Source of the DNA: Streptomyces chartreusis
GTDB lineage: Bacteria; Actinomycetota; Actinomycetes; Streptomycetales; Streptomycetaceae
DNA length: 64,000 bases
Reading direction: 5' to 3'
NCBI RefSeq assembly: GCF_008704715.1
Contig: NZ_CP023689.1
Span: 3,348,001-3,412,000 of the forward strand
A program made the translations under genes and the position numbers. Every line of letters starts with the position of its first letter. The first letter of the stretch is position 1. The notes under the pieces were generated by a model. The model ran no database searches. It was not told where the DNA came from and saw only the letters and a program-made list of their open reading frames with translations. Shown here in pieces: positions 37,949 through 46,846 of the stretch.

Positions 37949-38445
37949 CGGGTGCTCCCTGCCGAGGCGTCCTCGAGCGACTTCCTCAGCTCGCTGCGGA
38001 GTTCGGGGGTGAGGACATGGCCGGCCCGGCCGACGAAGAGCGCCATGTGGTACGCCACCACGCTCATGTCGCAGTCCGCGGAGCCGTGCACTCCGAGGAG
38101 CGAGCCGTCGCTGATGGACATCACGAACAGGCTGCCCTCGTCCATCGCGACCATCGTGTGCTTCACGCCGCCGAACTGGATCAGCTTGGCCGCGCCGATG
38201 GTGAGGCTGCCGATGCCGGAGACGACGGTGGCCAGGTCGGCCGACGATCCCCGGGGGCCCTTGGGCTGCGGGGACTTGGTCCGGGCGGCGTCATTACGAT
38301 CCGGGTCGGAGGAGAGCAGGAGCAGGCCGTCGGAGGAGACCACCGCCACTGACTGGATGCCCGGCACCTCCTCGACCAGGTTCGTCAGCAGCCAGTGCAG
38401 GTTGCGGGCTTCACTGCTCAGTCCGAAGGTACTGGGCGCGGTCAA
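37945..38445 (-). CDS. cvnB: Roadblock/LC7 domain protein (CvnB-type)
   Basis: The 166-residue protein has a roadblock/LC7 domain: NLHWLLTNLVEEVPGIQSVAVVSSDGLLLLSS, DLATVVSGIGSLTIGAAKLIQFGG and HTMVAMDEGSLFVMSISDGSLLGV. Roadblock proteins in this setting act as GTPase partners like MglB. It overlaps cvnA and cvnC by 4 bases each (ATGA). Confidence 0.95.
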   Translation of the reverse strand: MTAPSTFGLSSEARNLHWLLTNLVEEVPGIQSVAVVSSDGLLLLSSDPDRNDAARTKSPQPKGPRGSSADLATVVSGIGSLTIGAAKLIQFGGVKHTMVAMDEGSLFVMSISDGSLLGVHGSADCDMSVVAYHMALFVGRAGHVLTPELRSELRKSLEDASAGSTR

Positions 38446-41336
38446 CTGCTTGCCTCCTCGACAGTGCCCCCCGTGGCTTCCTCGGATACGGCCGGTTCGG
38501 CGTCCGGCGCCTTGTTCTGGGCCGCCTGTTCGGCGATCTCCGCCGCTACGTCGCGGTAACCGGCCTGGGCGCCCTGGCGGAAGCCGCCGAGCCTCTTGCG
38601 GAGGGCTTCGGCGTCGACACCGCCGGTGCGCTGGCGCGGAGCCTGGGTGGGGGTGGTGATCTTCGGGGTGCGCTTGGGGAGGCCCTTGTCGGTGAGCTGC
38701 TCCTCGTCCGGGGTGCGGGTGTGTTCGGCCTCGGCCCCGCCTTCGGCGTACGGATTCCCGCCCTCACCACCCGCGCGACTTTCGCCGCCGGGTGCGGGTG
38801 GCCCCTGCGGGGCGTCCTCACCGTCGCCGACTGCTGGTCCGTCGGTCGGCTGCACCGGGATCAGGAGTTCCATCGTGGTCTCGGCAGGGTGCTCGCGCTC
38901 CTGCTCGACCTCGATGGCCATGTCGGCGCGCCCGGCCTGCGGTGCTGCTTCTTCGGCGCCCGCGAAGTCCTGCACGGCCTCTTCGGCGCTCGGGCTCGAC
39001 GTCCGGGCCGCTTCCTCCGCGCTCGACTCCGAGTCCCGTACCGCCTCCTCGGCCTCCTCCGTCTCCCGTACCGCGCGTTCCGCCATCGCCACCAGTGGGT
39101 CGGCGTTCTTCTGGCGGCCGCGCAGGACGTTGGAGTTGGCCTCCGCGTCGGCGCCCGGGAGGGAGAAGGCGTGGCCGGTGGTGTGGTGCGGGGTGTCCGA
39201 GGGGACCGCGGCGGTGGGGGCGGGGGCCAGCAGGCCCTTGGGCAGGACGGCGACCGCCGCGATTCCGCCCTGCTTCTGCTCACGGAGCTGGACGCGGACG
39301 CCGTGCCGGTGGGCGAGGCGCGCGACGACGTAGAGGCCGAGGCCCAGTCCCTGCTCGCCCTCCTGGTCGTAGGAGGCCTCGGGGTCGAACTCGGCGAGGC
39401 GGGTGTTGAGGCGGCCGAGGCGCTCGGCGGTCATGCCGATGCCCTCGTCCTGGACGGAGAGCATGACCTCGCCGTTCTCCAGCAGCCAGCCGGAGACCTC
39501 GACGGGGAGGTCGGGCGGGGAGAACGACGTGGCGTTCTCCATCAGTTCGGCAAGCAGGTGGGAGAGGTCGTCCGCGGCGAACCCGGCGATGTGCGCGTGC
39601 GGCGGCAGCGCGGCGATACGGACCCGCTCGTACCGTTCGATCTCGCTGACCGCGGCGCGGACTACGTCGACCAGCGGGACCGGACCGGCGTGCTGCTGGA
39701 CGTGCTCGGTGCCGGCCAGCACGAGGAGGTTCTCGCTGTGCCGGCGCATGACCGTGGCGAAGTGGTCGAGCTTGAAGAGGGTGGCGAGCCGCTCGGGGTC
39801 CTGCTCGCGCTCCTCCAGCCCCTCGATGACGGCGAGCTGGCGCTCGACCAGGCCGAGGGTGCGCAGGGCCAGATTGACGAACGAGCCGCCGATGCTGCCC
39901 CGCAGCCGCTCCAGCTGGGCCGCGGACTCGCTGAGCTCGGCGCGCAGCCCCTCGCGGGCGTCGGCCATCTTCTGCCGCTGCCCGACCAGGTGCTTGCGGT
40001 CGGACTCCAGGGTTCCGATGCGCTCGTGCAGGGCGACGGCCTGCGCGTGCAGGGCGTTGACGGAGTTGACGACCTGCGCGAACTCGTCCTTGCGCCCGGT
40101 GAACTTGACGGGCTCCTCCGCCGCCGGGTCCTCGGCACCCGCCAGCCGGGCGGAGCCGAGCCGCAGCACGGCGAGCGGCCGGGTGAGGCTGCGGGCCATG
40201 CCGGTGGCGACGCCGACGGCGAGCAGCATCAGCGCGCCGAGGATCGCGATCCGGATCTCCAGCGCGGTGACGTCGTCGTCGCGGAGCTGCTCCAGGGCCT
40301 TGGTGCGCCGGTCGTAGAGCGCGGACTCGGCGCCGCGCATCGAGTCGACGCGGGCGGAGAGGGCGGCCTCGGCCCGCTGGGTGTCGGTGGCCAGGTCCCG
40401 GCCGGAGAGCGTGGACTGGTCCGTGAGGGAGGCGAGATACCGCTCGGCCGTGTCGACCTCGGGGCCGGTGACCGTGGAGTCGTACGAGGTGCGCGCGCTC
40501 TTGGGGGCGGTGTCGCGGAAGTCGTCGAGGGCGGCGTCGGAGCGCAGCCGGGCCTGCTGGGCGGCGGCGCTGAGCGCGTCGCGCTGCTTGGCGTCGGCAC
40601 CCGAGGAGGTCTCCTGGGTGGTGGCGATGCCGGTGAGCGGGTCGATGACGGTCTCGGTGGTGGTCGGCACGCTGAGCGCGGCCAGCAGCAGCCCGCGGGC
40701 GGCCGCGGCCTGCTGCACGGCGGAGTCCAGCTCGGCCAGCGCGTAGGCGCCCGAACCCGCGCGCGGCGGCATCTGCTCGGCCAGCCGCTCGGCGAGCCGG
40801 TGCAGTTCGGTGATGGCGGCCGAGTAGGCCTGGTGGGACTCCAGCGCGGTGCTCTTGCCGGTGAGCGAGGAGCGGCGCAGGGCCGCGATGCCGTCGAGGT
40901 CCGCACGCAGCGAGGCGGGGGCGTCGGTGTCGGCGCGCAGTTCCTCGACCTGCCGGTCGACACGGGCGCTGCGCTGCTCGCTGGGCGCCTTGGACTTGGG
41001 ACGGCCGGCGGCGATGTAAGCGGTGACCTCGTCGCGCTCGTCGGCGAGGGAGTGCGCGAGCGTGAGCGCGTCCTCGGTCTGTTCGGCGAGGGTCACCAGT
41101 GCCTGGGAGTCGTGCAGTTGCCCCGAGGCGGCGACGATCGAGGGGACGCCGGCGCCGGCGATGGCGGCGGCGACGACCGCCACGGCGACGATCAGCCGGT
41201 TCCGTACGTGGGTCGGGCGCCCCTTGCCCGCGGGCGCGATGTCGGCGTCGGTGCCGGGAGCGGGCTGCGCACCCCCCGCGGAGGCCGTCTGCTTGCCTGA
41301 GCGACGTGGCCGCATCTTCTGCACCGGTGCTCGCAT
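38442..41336 (-). CDS. cvnA: Conservon sensor kinase-like protein (CvnA-type)
   Basis: The 964-residue protein has membrane segments near residues 46-70 and 360-385 around a helical extracellular domain. A HAMP/coiled-coil region follows, then an ATPase domain with N box DLSHLLAELMENATSFSPP (near 600) and VQDEGIGMTAERLGRLN, and a long disordered acidic tail (about 710-964; EETEEAEEAVRDSESSAEEAA). No HELRTP phosphoacceptor motif is present, as is usual for conservon kinases. It is the first gene of the conservon. The start is uncertain (ATG 41336, GTG 41324 or ATG 41315); none has a good Shine-Dalgarno. Confidence 0.95.
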   Translation of the reverse strand: MRAPVQKMRPRRSGKQTASAGGAQPAPGTDADIAPAGKGRPTHVRNRLIVAVAVVAAAIAGAGVPSIVAASGQLHDSQALVTLAEQTEDALTLAHSLADERDEVTAYIAAGRPKSKAPSEQRSARVDRQVEELRADTDAPASLRADLDGIAALRRSSLTGKSTALESHQAYSAAITELHRLAERLAEQMPPRAGSGAYALAELDSAVQQAAAARGLLLAALSVPTTTETVIDPLTGIATTQETSSGADAKQRDALSAAAQQARLRSDAALDDFRDTAPKSARTSYDSTVTGPEVDTAERYLASLTDQSTLSGRDLATDTQRAEAALSARVDSMRGAESALYDRRTKALEQLRDDDVTALEIRIAILGALMLLAVGVATGMARSLTRPLAVLRLGSARLAGAEDPAAEEPVKFTGRKDEFAQVVNSVNALHAQAVALHERIGTLESDRKHLVGQRQKMADAREGLRAELSESAAQLERLRGSIGGSFVNLALRTLGLVERQLAVIEGLEEREQDPERLATLFKLDHFATVMRRHSENLLVLAGTEHVQQHAGPVPLVDVVRAAVSEIERYERVRIAALPPHAHIAGFAADDLSHLLAELMENATSFSPPDLPVEVSGWLLENGEVMLSVQDEGIGMTAERLGRLNTRLAEFDPEASYDQEGEQGLGLGLYVVARLAHRHGVRVQLREQKQGGIAAVAVLPKGLLAPAPTAAVPSDTPHHTTGHAFSLPGADAEANSNVLRGRQKNADPLVAMAERAVRETEEAEEAVRDSESSAEEAARTSSPSAEEAVQDFAGAEEAAPQAGRADMAIEVEQEREHPAETTMELLIPVQPTDGPAVGDGEDAPQGPPAPGGESRAGGEGGNPYAEGGAEAEHTRTPDEEQLTDKGLPKRTPKITTPTQAPRQRTGGVDAEALRKRLGGFRQGAQAGYRDVAAEIAEQAAQNKAPDAEPAVSEEATGGTVEEASS

Positions 41337-41742
41337 TCCTGACTCGTGATACCCATGGGTCCGGATGACGCTCCGTCAATTTCCTTCGACGGTACGTACA
41401 CCCCTCCCCCAAGCTCTCGACTTGGCTCGAGCAGGGGATGTCCTCACCGGACCCCGACCCTCCCAGTGCCGGTGGGCGACGGCCGCGCATCACCTGCCCC
41501 GCCACTCGAAGGAGTGAACCCCGGAGGAGAGTTGGCGGGCAAGTTCCTCTGGCGCAGTCACATGCCCTGTGCGGCAGGCCGGTTGGACGTCTGCGGCGGG
41601 CGATGGCAGGATTCGCCGCCACGCCTCCCCGGAGCACTGCATTCCATCTCAAATCAGGCGTCTGACCTGCGTGTGTGCACCCGTCCGGCAACTGATGCGC
41701 CCCCTTCGCAAACCTTGTGAAGGGCTCGTGCAGACTGGCCGG
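41337..41742. other. Intergenic region between cvnA and the phosphatase-like gene
   Basis: The 406 bases hold the divergent promoters of cvnA and the downstream gene. Near the cvnA end, 41401-41438 carries a repeat I recognise from other Streptomyces intergenic regions. A possible small open frame starts at GTG 41514 (reading VNPGGELAGKFLWRSHMPC) and runs to 41720; there is no supporting family, so I do not call it. I see no RNA gene or riboswitch with certainty. Confidence 0.5.
41401..41438. repeat. Genus-wide hairpin repeat
   Basis: The sequence CCCCTCCCCCAAGCTC followed by TCGACTTGGCTCGAGCAGGGG can pair in its inner part (GCTC/GAGC) and outer part (CCCCT/AGGGG). It matches from memory a short hairpin found many times in Streptomyces intergenic DNA. 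It lies upstream of cvnA. Confidence 0.55.
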
Positions 41743-42531
41743 ATGCGAACTGAGCTTGTTTCGGAGCCCGGCGTTCCGGCCCGCCCCAACGAGGACTTCG
41801 CAAGTGTCGGCCTTCCCGCCTCGGGACAGGGCGGCGCACTGGTCGTCCTGGACGGAGTGACCCCGCCGCGGGGTGAGACGGGCTGTCTGCATTCCGTTCC
41901 CTGGTTCACCGCGCGGCTCGGCGGAGCCCTGACCGAACTGACCGTTTCACTCCCCGATGTTCCCCTCGCGGACGCGCTCGCCCGCGCCATCACGCGTACC
42001 GTTGAGGCACACTCACAAACCTGTGACCTTTCTCACCCACGAACCCCACAAGCAACCGTGGTTCTGGCGCGCTGGTCGGCCGAGACGGTGGAGTACCTGG
42101 TCCTGTCGGACTCGGCCCTGCTGACGGAGTCCCCGGACGGCACGATCACGCCATACCTGGACGACCGCCTGGCCCGCCTCCCGCGCGCCTCGCTCGCCAC
42201 GGACGCCCTGATCGACGCTCATGTCCGCAACAAGGAGGGCGGCTTCTTCACGGCCGCGGCGGATCCGTCGGTCGCGGCGCGGGCGGTGACCGGGGTGCTG
42301 CCGCGGGCCGACGTCCGGGCGCTGGCGGCGCTCTCGGACGGCGCGGCGCGGTGGGTGGAGAAGTTCCGGGAGGGGGACTGGGAGGACCTGTTCCGGTTCA
42401 TCCGGAAGGAGGGGGCGCGGGCCCTGGTGGAACGGGTGCGGGCGCTGGAGGCGGCCGACGCCGAGGAGCGGACGTATCTGCGGCGGAGCAAGACGCACGA
42501 CGACGCGACGGTCGTGTACGTCGAGCTCTGA
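41743..42531 (+). CDS. PP2C-like phosphatase domain protein
   Basis: The 262-residue protein resembles PP2C-type phosphatases in pattern: an N-terminal RPNEDFASVGLPASGQGGALVVLDGVT with the Asp of the metal site, ATVVLARWSAETVEYLVLSDSALL, VRALAALSDGAARWVE and a C-terminal KTHDDATVVYVEL (DD metal-site motif). Several PP2C motifs are degenerate, so activity is uncertain. The start at ATG 41743 follows no Shine-Dalgarno and may be leaderless. Confidence 0.8.
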   Translation: MRTELVSEPGVPARPNEDFASVGLPASGQGGALVVLDGVTPPRGETGCLHSVPWFTARLGGALTELTVSLPDVPLADALARAITRTVEAHSQTCDLSHPRTPQATVVLARWSAETVEYLVLSDSALLTESPDGTITPYLDDRLARLPRASLATDALIDAHVRNKEGGFFTAAADPSVAARAVTGVLPRADVRALAALSDGAARWVEKFREGDWEDLFRFIRKEGARALVERVRALEAADAEERTYLRRSKTHDDATVVYVEL

Positions 42532-42558
42532 GCCGCCGCCCCCCTGCTCCCCCGTCCC

Positions 42559-43107
42559 CTACTTCTCCATTCCCAGGTTGAGCTGGTTCAGCAGCCGGGC
42601 CAGCTCCGCCACCTCGCGGCGGTCCCAGTGCGAGAGCTGCTCCACGTAGCGGGCGCGCCGGGCCTCGCGGACCTTGGCGACCCGTCCGCGCCCCACCTCC
42701 GTGAGGTGCACCAGCCAGGCCCGGCCGTCGGCCGGGTCCGGCTCGCGGGCGACCAGGCCCAGGTCCTCCAGGGCACGCAGCTGCCGGGACATGGTGGCCT
42801 TGCCGACGCCGATGTAGGCGGCGAGCTCGGTGGCCCGCTGGCGGCCGGCGTCGTCCAGACGGACCAACAGGCCGTACGCGGCGGACTCCAGGTCGGGGTG
42901 GACCTCGCGGGCCATCTCGCCCTGCTTGGCCCGGGCGCGCCGGAACAGGACCGTCAACTCGCGTTCCAGGTCGAGGAATTCAGGCTGGTCCAGACCACCA
43001 CCGGACACGCCGGATCCACCTCGCGGCCCGTCACCGTTTCCGTCTTCGTGCACGTCAGCCCCTGCCTCGATTTCCCGGCCCTGAAAGTTTCCGCCAACCG
43101 CCGTCAT
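42559..43107 (-). CDS. MarR-family transcriptional regulator
   Basis: The 182-residue protein has a 35-residue Gly/Asp-rich N-terminal extension, then a MarR winged helix: LLVRLDDAGRQRATELAAYIGVGKATMSRQLRALEDLGLVAREPDPADGRAWLVHLTEVGRG. The ATG at 43107 has GGAG 8 bases upstream. It is convergent with the phosphatase-like gene and divergent from the lysozyme gene 195 bases away; a role in controlling itself or that gene is possible. Confidence 0.92.
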   Translation of the reverse strand: MTAVGGNFQGREIEAGADVHEDGNGDGPRGGSGVSGGGLDQPEFLDLERELTVLFRRARAKQGEMAREVHPDLESAAYGLLVRLDDAGRQRATELAAYIGVGKATMSRQLRALEDLGLVAREPDPADGRAWLVHLTEVGRGRVAKVREARRARYVEQLSHWDRREVAELARLLNQLNLGMEK

Positions 43108-43302
43108 TGCCGCAGCTCCGTCAGTATTTCGCAGGCGTAGACCAACGGCAGCCTCCGGACCCCCTTCCACCTGCTCTTCTCGCTGCCTAGCTTCTCTATC
43201 AGAACGTGACTGACATGCCCACGCCACACACGTCCGGCGACGGTCGGTCACGGACACGCGCGATTTCCCCACCGAGCGTCACCGAGCCTTCGGAGGCACG
43301 CT

Positions 43303-44142
43303 ATGCCCGTGCACAGACCCGAACCGCTCCGCCCCCGGCACACCCATCTCGCCGGGGCTCTGCTCGCAGCCGTCCTGACCCTGACCCTCCTCGTACTGAC
43401 CACCCGGCCCGCCTCCGCGTCGGCCGACGACACCCCGCCCCGCGGCTCCGCGCACATGGGCATGGGCGTCGCCGCCCACGACGGCGTGGACGGTGCCCCC
43501 GTCTCTGAGCTGGCCGCTCAGACCGAAGGCGTCGACGTCTCCAGCCATCAGGGCAACGTCGCCTGGTCGACCCTGTGGAACAGCGGGGTGAAGTGGGCCT
43601 ACGTGAAGGCCACCGAGGGGACCTACTACACCAACCCCTACTTCGCCCAGCAGTACAACGGCTCCTACAACGTCGGAATGATCCGCGGCGCCTACCACTT
43701 CGCGACCCCGGACACCACCAATGGCGCAACCCAGGCGAACTATTTCGTCGACCACGGCGGCGGCTGGTCCCGCGACGGCAAGACCCTGCCGGGCGTCCTC
43801 GACATCGAGTGGAACCCGTACGGCGACGCCTGTTACGGCAAGTCCACGTCCGCGATGGTCACCTGGATCCGCGACTTCCTGAACCAGTACAAGTCCCGCA
43901 CCGGCCGCGACGCCGTCATCTACACGGCGACGAGCTGGTGGAAGCAGTGCACCGGCAACCACAGCGGCTTCGCCACCGCCAACCCGCTGTGGGTCGCCCG
44001 GTACGCAGCCGAGGTCGGGGAACTCCCGGCCGGCTGGAGCTACTACACGATGTGGCAGTACACGTCCTCCGGCCCGACCGTCGGCGACCACAACAGATTC
44101 AACGGAGCCCTCGACAGGGTCGTGGCGCTCGCCAACGGCTAG
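43303..44142 (+). CDS. Secreted GH25 muramidase (lysozyme M1-type)
   Basis: The 279-residue product has a signal peptide (residues about 1-41, ending PASASA), then a GH25 domain: EGVDVSSHQGNVAW (catalytic Asp region), WAYVKATEGTYYTNPYF, GMIRGAYHFA, GVLDIEWNPYG (Asp and Glu of the active site) and PLWVARYAAEVGELPAGWSYYTMWQYTSSG. It would cleave the N-acetylmuramic acid-GlcNAc bond, including O-acetylated wall, as in Streptomyces cellosyl. GGAGG lies 8-12 bases before the ATG. A strong terminator follows. Confidence 0.95.
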   Translation: MPVHRPEPLRPRHTHLAGALLAAVLTLTLLVLTTRPASASADDTPPRGSAHMGMGVAAHDGVDGAPVSELAAQTEGVDVSSHQGNVAWSTLWNSGVKWAYVKATEGTYYTNPYFAQQYNGSYNVGMIRGAYHFATPDTTNGATQANYFVDHGGGWSRDGKTLPGVLDIEWNPYGDACYGKSTSAMVTWIRDFLNQYKSRTGRDAVIYTATSWWKQCTGNHSGFATANPLWVARYAAEVGELPAGWSYYTMWQYTSSGPTVGDHNRFNGALDRVVALANG

Positions 44143-44158
44143 ACCCCCTGTCAAGGCG

Positions 44159-44192
44159 AAGGCCCGGGCCTCCCTCACGGGACCCGGGCCTT
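44159..44192. terminator. Bidirectional hairpin between muramidase and lon
   Basis: AAGGCCCGGG at 44159-44168 and CCCGGGCCTT at 44183-44192 form a perfect 10-base stem with a 14-base loop, placed between two convergent genes. The flanking AA and TT give U residues on either strand. Confidence 0.85.
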
Positions 44193-44211
44193 GCCTGTCC
44201 GATCACGTCCG

Positions 44212-46626
44212 TCACGCCGCGACCGGAACCTCGGGGACGGCGCCGTCGGTGGCCGGCGCCAGGGCCAGTTCCAGGACCTGGCGGACGTCGGTCACGGCGT
44301 GGACGTCGAGCTTGTCCAGCACCTCGGCCGGGACGTCGTCCAGGTCGGGCTCGTTGCGCTTCGGGATCACGACCGTCGTGACACCCGCGCGGTGCGCCGC
44401 GAGCAGCTTCTGCTTCACGCCGCCGATCGGCAGGACCCGGCCGGTCAGCGAGACCTCGCCCGTCATCGCCACGTCCGTGCGGACCAGACGGCCCGAGAGC
44501 AGCGACGCCAGTGCCGTCGTCATCGTGACGCCGGCGCTCGGACCGTCCTTCGGTACGGCGCCCGCCGGGAAGTGGATGTGCACGCCCCGGTCCTTGAGGT
44601 CCGCGACCGGCAGTTCCAGTTCGGCGCCGTGGGAGCGCAGGAAGGACAGGGCGATCTGTGCGCTCTCCTTCATCACGTCACCCAGCTGGCCCGTCAGGGT
44701 CAGCCCCGCCGCGCCCGTCTCCGGGTCGGCCAGCGACGCCTCCACGAACAGCACGTCACCACCCGCGCCGGTGACCGCGAGACCGGTCGCCACGCCGGGC
44801 ACCGCGGTGCGGCGCTCCGCCGGGTCCTGCGCGGACTCGGGCACGTGGTGCGGCCGGCCGATCAGCGCGCGCAGATCGTCCTGGCCGATCGTGAACGGCA
44901 GCTTCCGGTCGCCCAGTTCGTGCTCGGCGGCCACCTTGCGCAGCAGCCGTGCGATGGAGCGCTCCAGGTTGCGGACGCCCGCCTCGCGCGTGTACTCGCC
45001 CGCGAGCCTGCGCAGGGCGTCGTCGCCGATGGCGACCTCGTCCTTGTTCAGGCCGGCCCGCTCCAGCTGGCGCGGGAGCAGGTGGTCACGGGCGATGACG
45101 ATCTTCTCGTCCTCGGTGTAGCCGTCGAGCCGGACCAGTTCCATACGGTCGAGCAGCGCCTCGGGGATGGCCTCCAGGACGTTCGCCGTCGCCAGGAACA
45201 CCACGTCGCTCAGGTCGAGTTCGACCTCCAGGTAGTGGTCGCGGAACGTGTGGTTCTGGGCCGGGTCCAGGACCTCCAGGAGGGCCGCCGCGGGGTCGCC
45301 GCGGAAGTCGGAGCCCACCTTGTCGATCTCGTCGAGGAGGACCACCGGGTTCATCGAACCGGCCTCCTTGATGGCCCGCACGATCCGGCCGGGCAGCGCG
45401 CCGACGTACGTACGCCGGTGTCCGCGGATCTCCGCCTCGTCCCGGACGCCGCCGAGGGCGACCCGGACGAACTTGCGCCCCATCGCGTGCGCGACGGACT
45501 CGCCGAGCGAGGTCTTGCCCACGCCGGGCGGGCCGACCAGCGCCAGCACGGCACCGCCGCGCCGGCCGCCGACGACACCCAGGCCGCGGTCGCTGCGGCG
45601 CTTGCGCACCGCCAGGTACTCGGTGATCCGCTCCTTCACGTCCTCCAGGCCGGCGTGCTCGGCGTCCAGCACGCCCTTGGCGCCCTGGATGTCGTAGGCG
45701 TCCTCGGTCCGTTCGTTCCACGGCAGTTCGAGGACGGTGTCCAGCCAGGTGCGGATCCAGGAGCCCTCGGGGGACTGGTCGCTGGACCGCTCCAGCTTGT
45801 CGACCTCCTTGAGCGCCGCCTCGCGGACGTTCTCCGGCAGGTCGGCGGCCTCCACACGGGCGCGGTAGTCGTCGGACTCCTCGCCGTCCTGTTCGCCGTT
45901 CAGCTCGCGCAGTTCCTTGCGGACCGCTTCCAGCTGGCGCCGCAGCAGGAACTCGCGCTGCTGCTTGTCGACGCCTTCCTGGACGTCCTTGGCGATGGTC
46001 TCGGCGACGTCCTGCTCGGCGAGGTGGTCGCGCAGCTGCTGGGTGGCGAGCTTGAGGCGGGCGACCGGGTCGGCGGTCTCCAGCAGCTCGATCTTCTGCT
46101 CGGTGGTCAGGAACGGCGAGTAGCCGGAGTTGTCGGCGAGCTGGGAGACGTCGTCGATGGCCTGCACACGGTCCACGACCTGCCAGGCGCCGCGCTTGCG
46201 CAGCCAGGCGGTGGCGAGGGCCTTGTACTCCTTCACCAGTTCGCCGACCTGTCCGGGCAGCGGCTCGGGCACGCTCTCGTCGATGCGCGTTCCCTCGACC
46301 CACAGGGCGGCACCCGGTCCGTTCGTCCCGGCGCCGATGCGCACCCTGCCGCGACCGCGGATCAGGGCGCCCGGGTCGCCGTCGGCCAGCCGGCCGACCT
46401 GTTCGACGGTTCCGAGCACACCGGTGCCCGGGTACGTCCCGTCGATGCGTGGCACCAGCAGCACCCGGGGCTTCCCGGGTGTGGAGCGGGCGGCGGCCTG
46501 GGCGGCCTCCACCGCGGCGCGTACATCGGCGTCGTTCAAGTCCAGAGGGACCACCATTCCGGGCAGCACTACCTCGTCGTCGAGCGGCAGCACGGGCAGG
46601 GTGAGCGAAGTGGACGTCGAAGCCAT
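44212..46626 (-). CDS. lon: ATP-dependent protease Lon
   Basis: The 804-residue protein has the N-terminal LON substrate-binding domain (LPVLPLDDEVVLPGMVVPLDL), the AAA+ domain with Walker A GPPGVGKTSLGE (near residue 365) and Walker B VVLLDEIDKV, and the serine protease domain with PKDGPSAG (Ser near 694) and GGVKQKLLAAHRAG (Lys near 735). It degrades misfolded and regulatory proteins. I chose ATG 46626 (MASTSTS) because GGGGAG precedes it; an in-frame ATG at 46647 is possible. An HspR-type inverted repeat lies upstream, so heat control through HspR is likely. Confidence 0.98.
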   Translation of the reverse strand: MASTSTSLTLPVLPLDDEVVLPGMVVPLDLNDADVRAAVEAAQAAARSTPGKPRVLLVPRIDGTYPGTGVLGTVEQVGRLADGDPGALIRGRGRVRIGAGTNGPGAALWVEGTRIDESVPEPLPGQVGELVKEYKALATAWLRKRGAWQVVDRVQAIDDVSQLADNSGYSPFLTTEQKIELLETADPVARLKLATQQLRDHLAEQDVAETIAKDVQEGVDKQQREFLLRRQLEAVRKELRELNGEQDGEESDDYRARVEAADLPENVREAALKEVDKLERSSDQSPEGSWIRTWLDTVLELPWNERTEDAYDIQGAKGVLDAEHAGLEDVKERITEYLAVRKRRSDRGLGVVGGRRGGAVLALVGPPGVGKTSLGESVAHAMGRKFVRVALGGVRDEAEIRGHRRTYVGALPGRIVRAIKEAGSMNPVVLLDEIDKVGSDFRGDPAAALLEVLDPAQNHTFRDHYLEVELDLSDVVFLATANVLEAIPEALLDRMELVRLDGYTEDEKIVIARDHLLPRQLERAGLNKDEVAIGDDALRRLAGEYTREAGVRNLERSIARLLRKVAAEHELGDRKLPFTIGQDDLRALIGRPHHVPESAQDPAERRTAVPGVATGLAVTGAGGDVLFVEASLADPETGAAGLTLTGQLGDVMKESAQIALSFLRSHGAELELPVADLKDRGVHIHFPAGAVPKDGPSAGVTMTTALASLLSGRLVRTDVAMTGEVSLTGRVLPIGGVKQKLLAAHRAGVTTVVIPKRNEPDLDDVPAEVLDKLDVHAVTDVRQVLELALAPATDGAVPEVPVAA

Positions 46627-46648
46627 GATCTCCCCTTCGGCAGTCAAG

Positions 46649-46667
46649 TTGAGTTATGCCGACTCAA
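46649..46667. promoter_or_regulatory. HAIR operator (HspR-type inverted repeat) of lon
   Basis: TTGAGT-N7-ACTCAA at 46649-46667 is a perfect match to the central part of the HspR-associated inverted repeat (consensus CTTGAGT-N7-ACTCAAG). It lies 22 bases before the lon ATG. HspR is known to repress lon in Streptomyces, so this predicts HspR control of lon here. Confidence 0.9.
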
Positions 46668-46846
46668 TGCTTGGGGCGGCTCGAATGTTCCCCGGCCTCC
46701 GTTCGCTGTGAGCGATCAGCTGCTGCACAGGCCGTGACCTCGGCTTTTACAGGTGAACGCCCGACGGGGCCCAGAGCTTCCTGACACCCGGACGGGCCAG
46801 TGCTTGGAGGATGCGGAAGAGCAGGTGCGTGCGGGATGCGGAAGGG

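Noticed and set aside
41514..41720. Small ORF beginning GTG, reading VNPGGELAGKFL
   Set aside because: There is no homologue I recognise, no clear ribosome-binding site separate from other GGAGG runs, and odd composition; reported only as an intergenic note.
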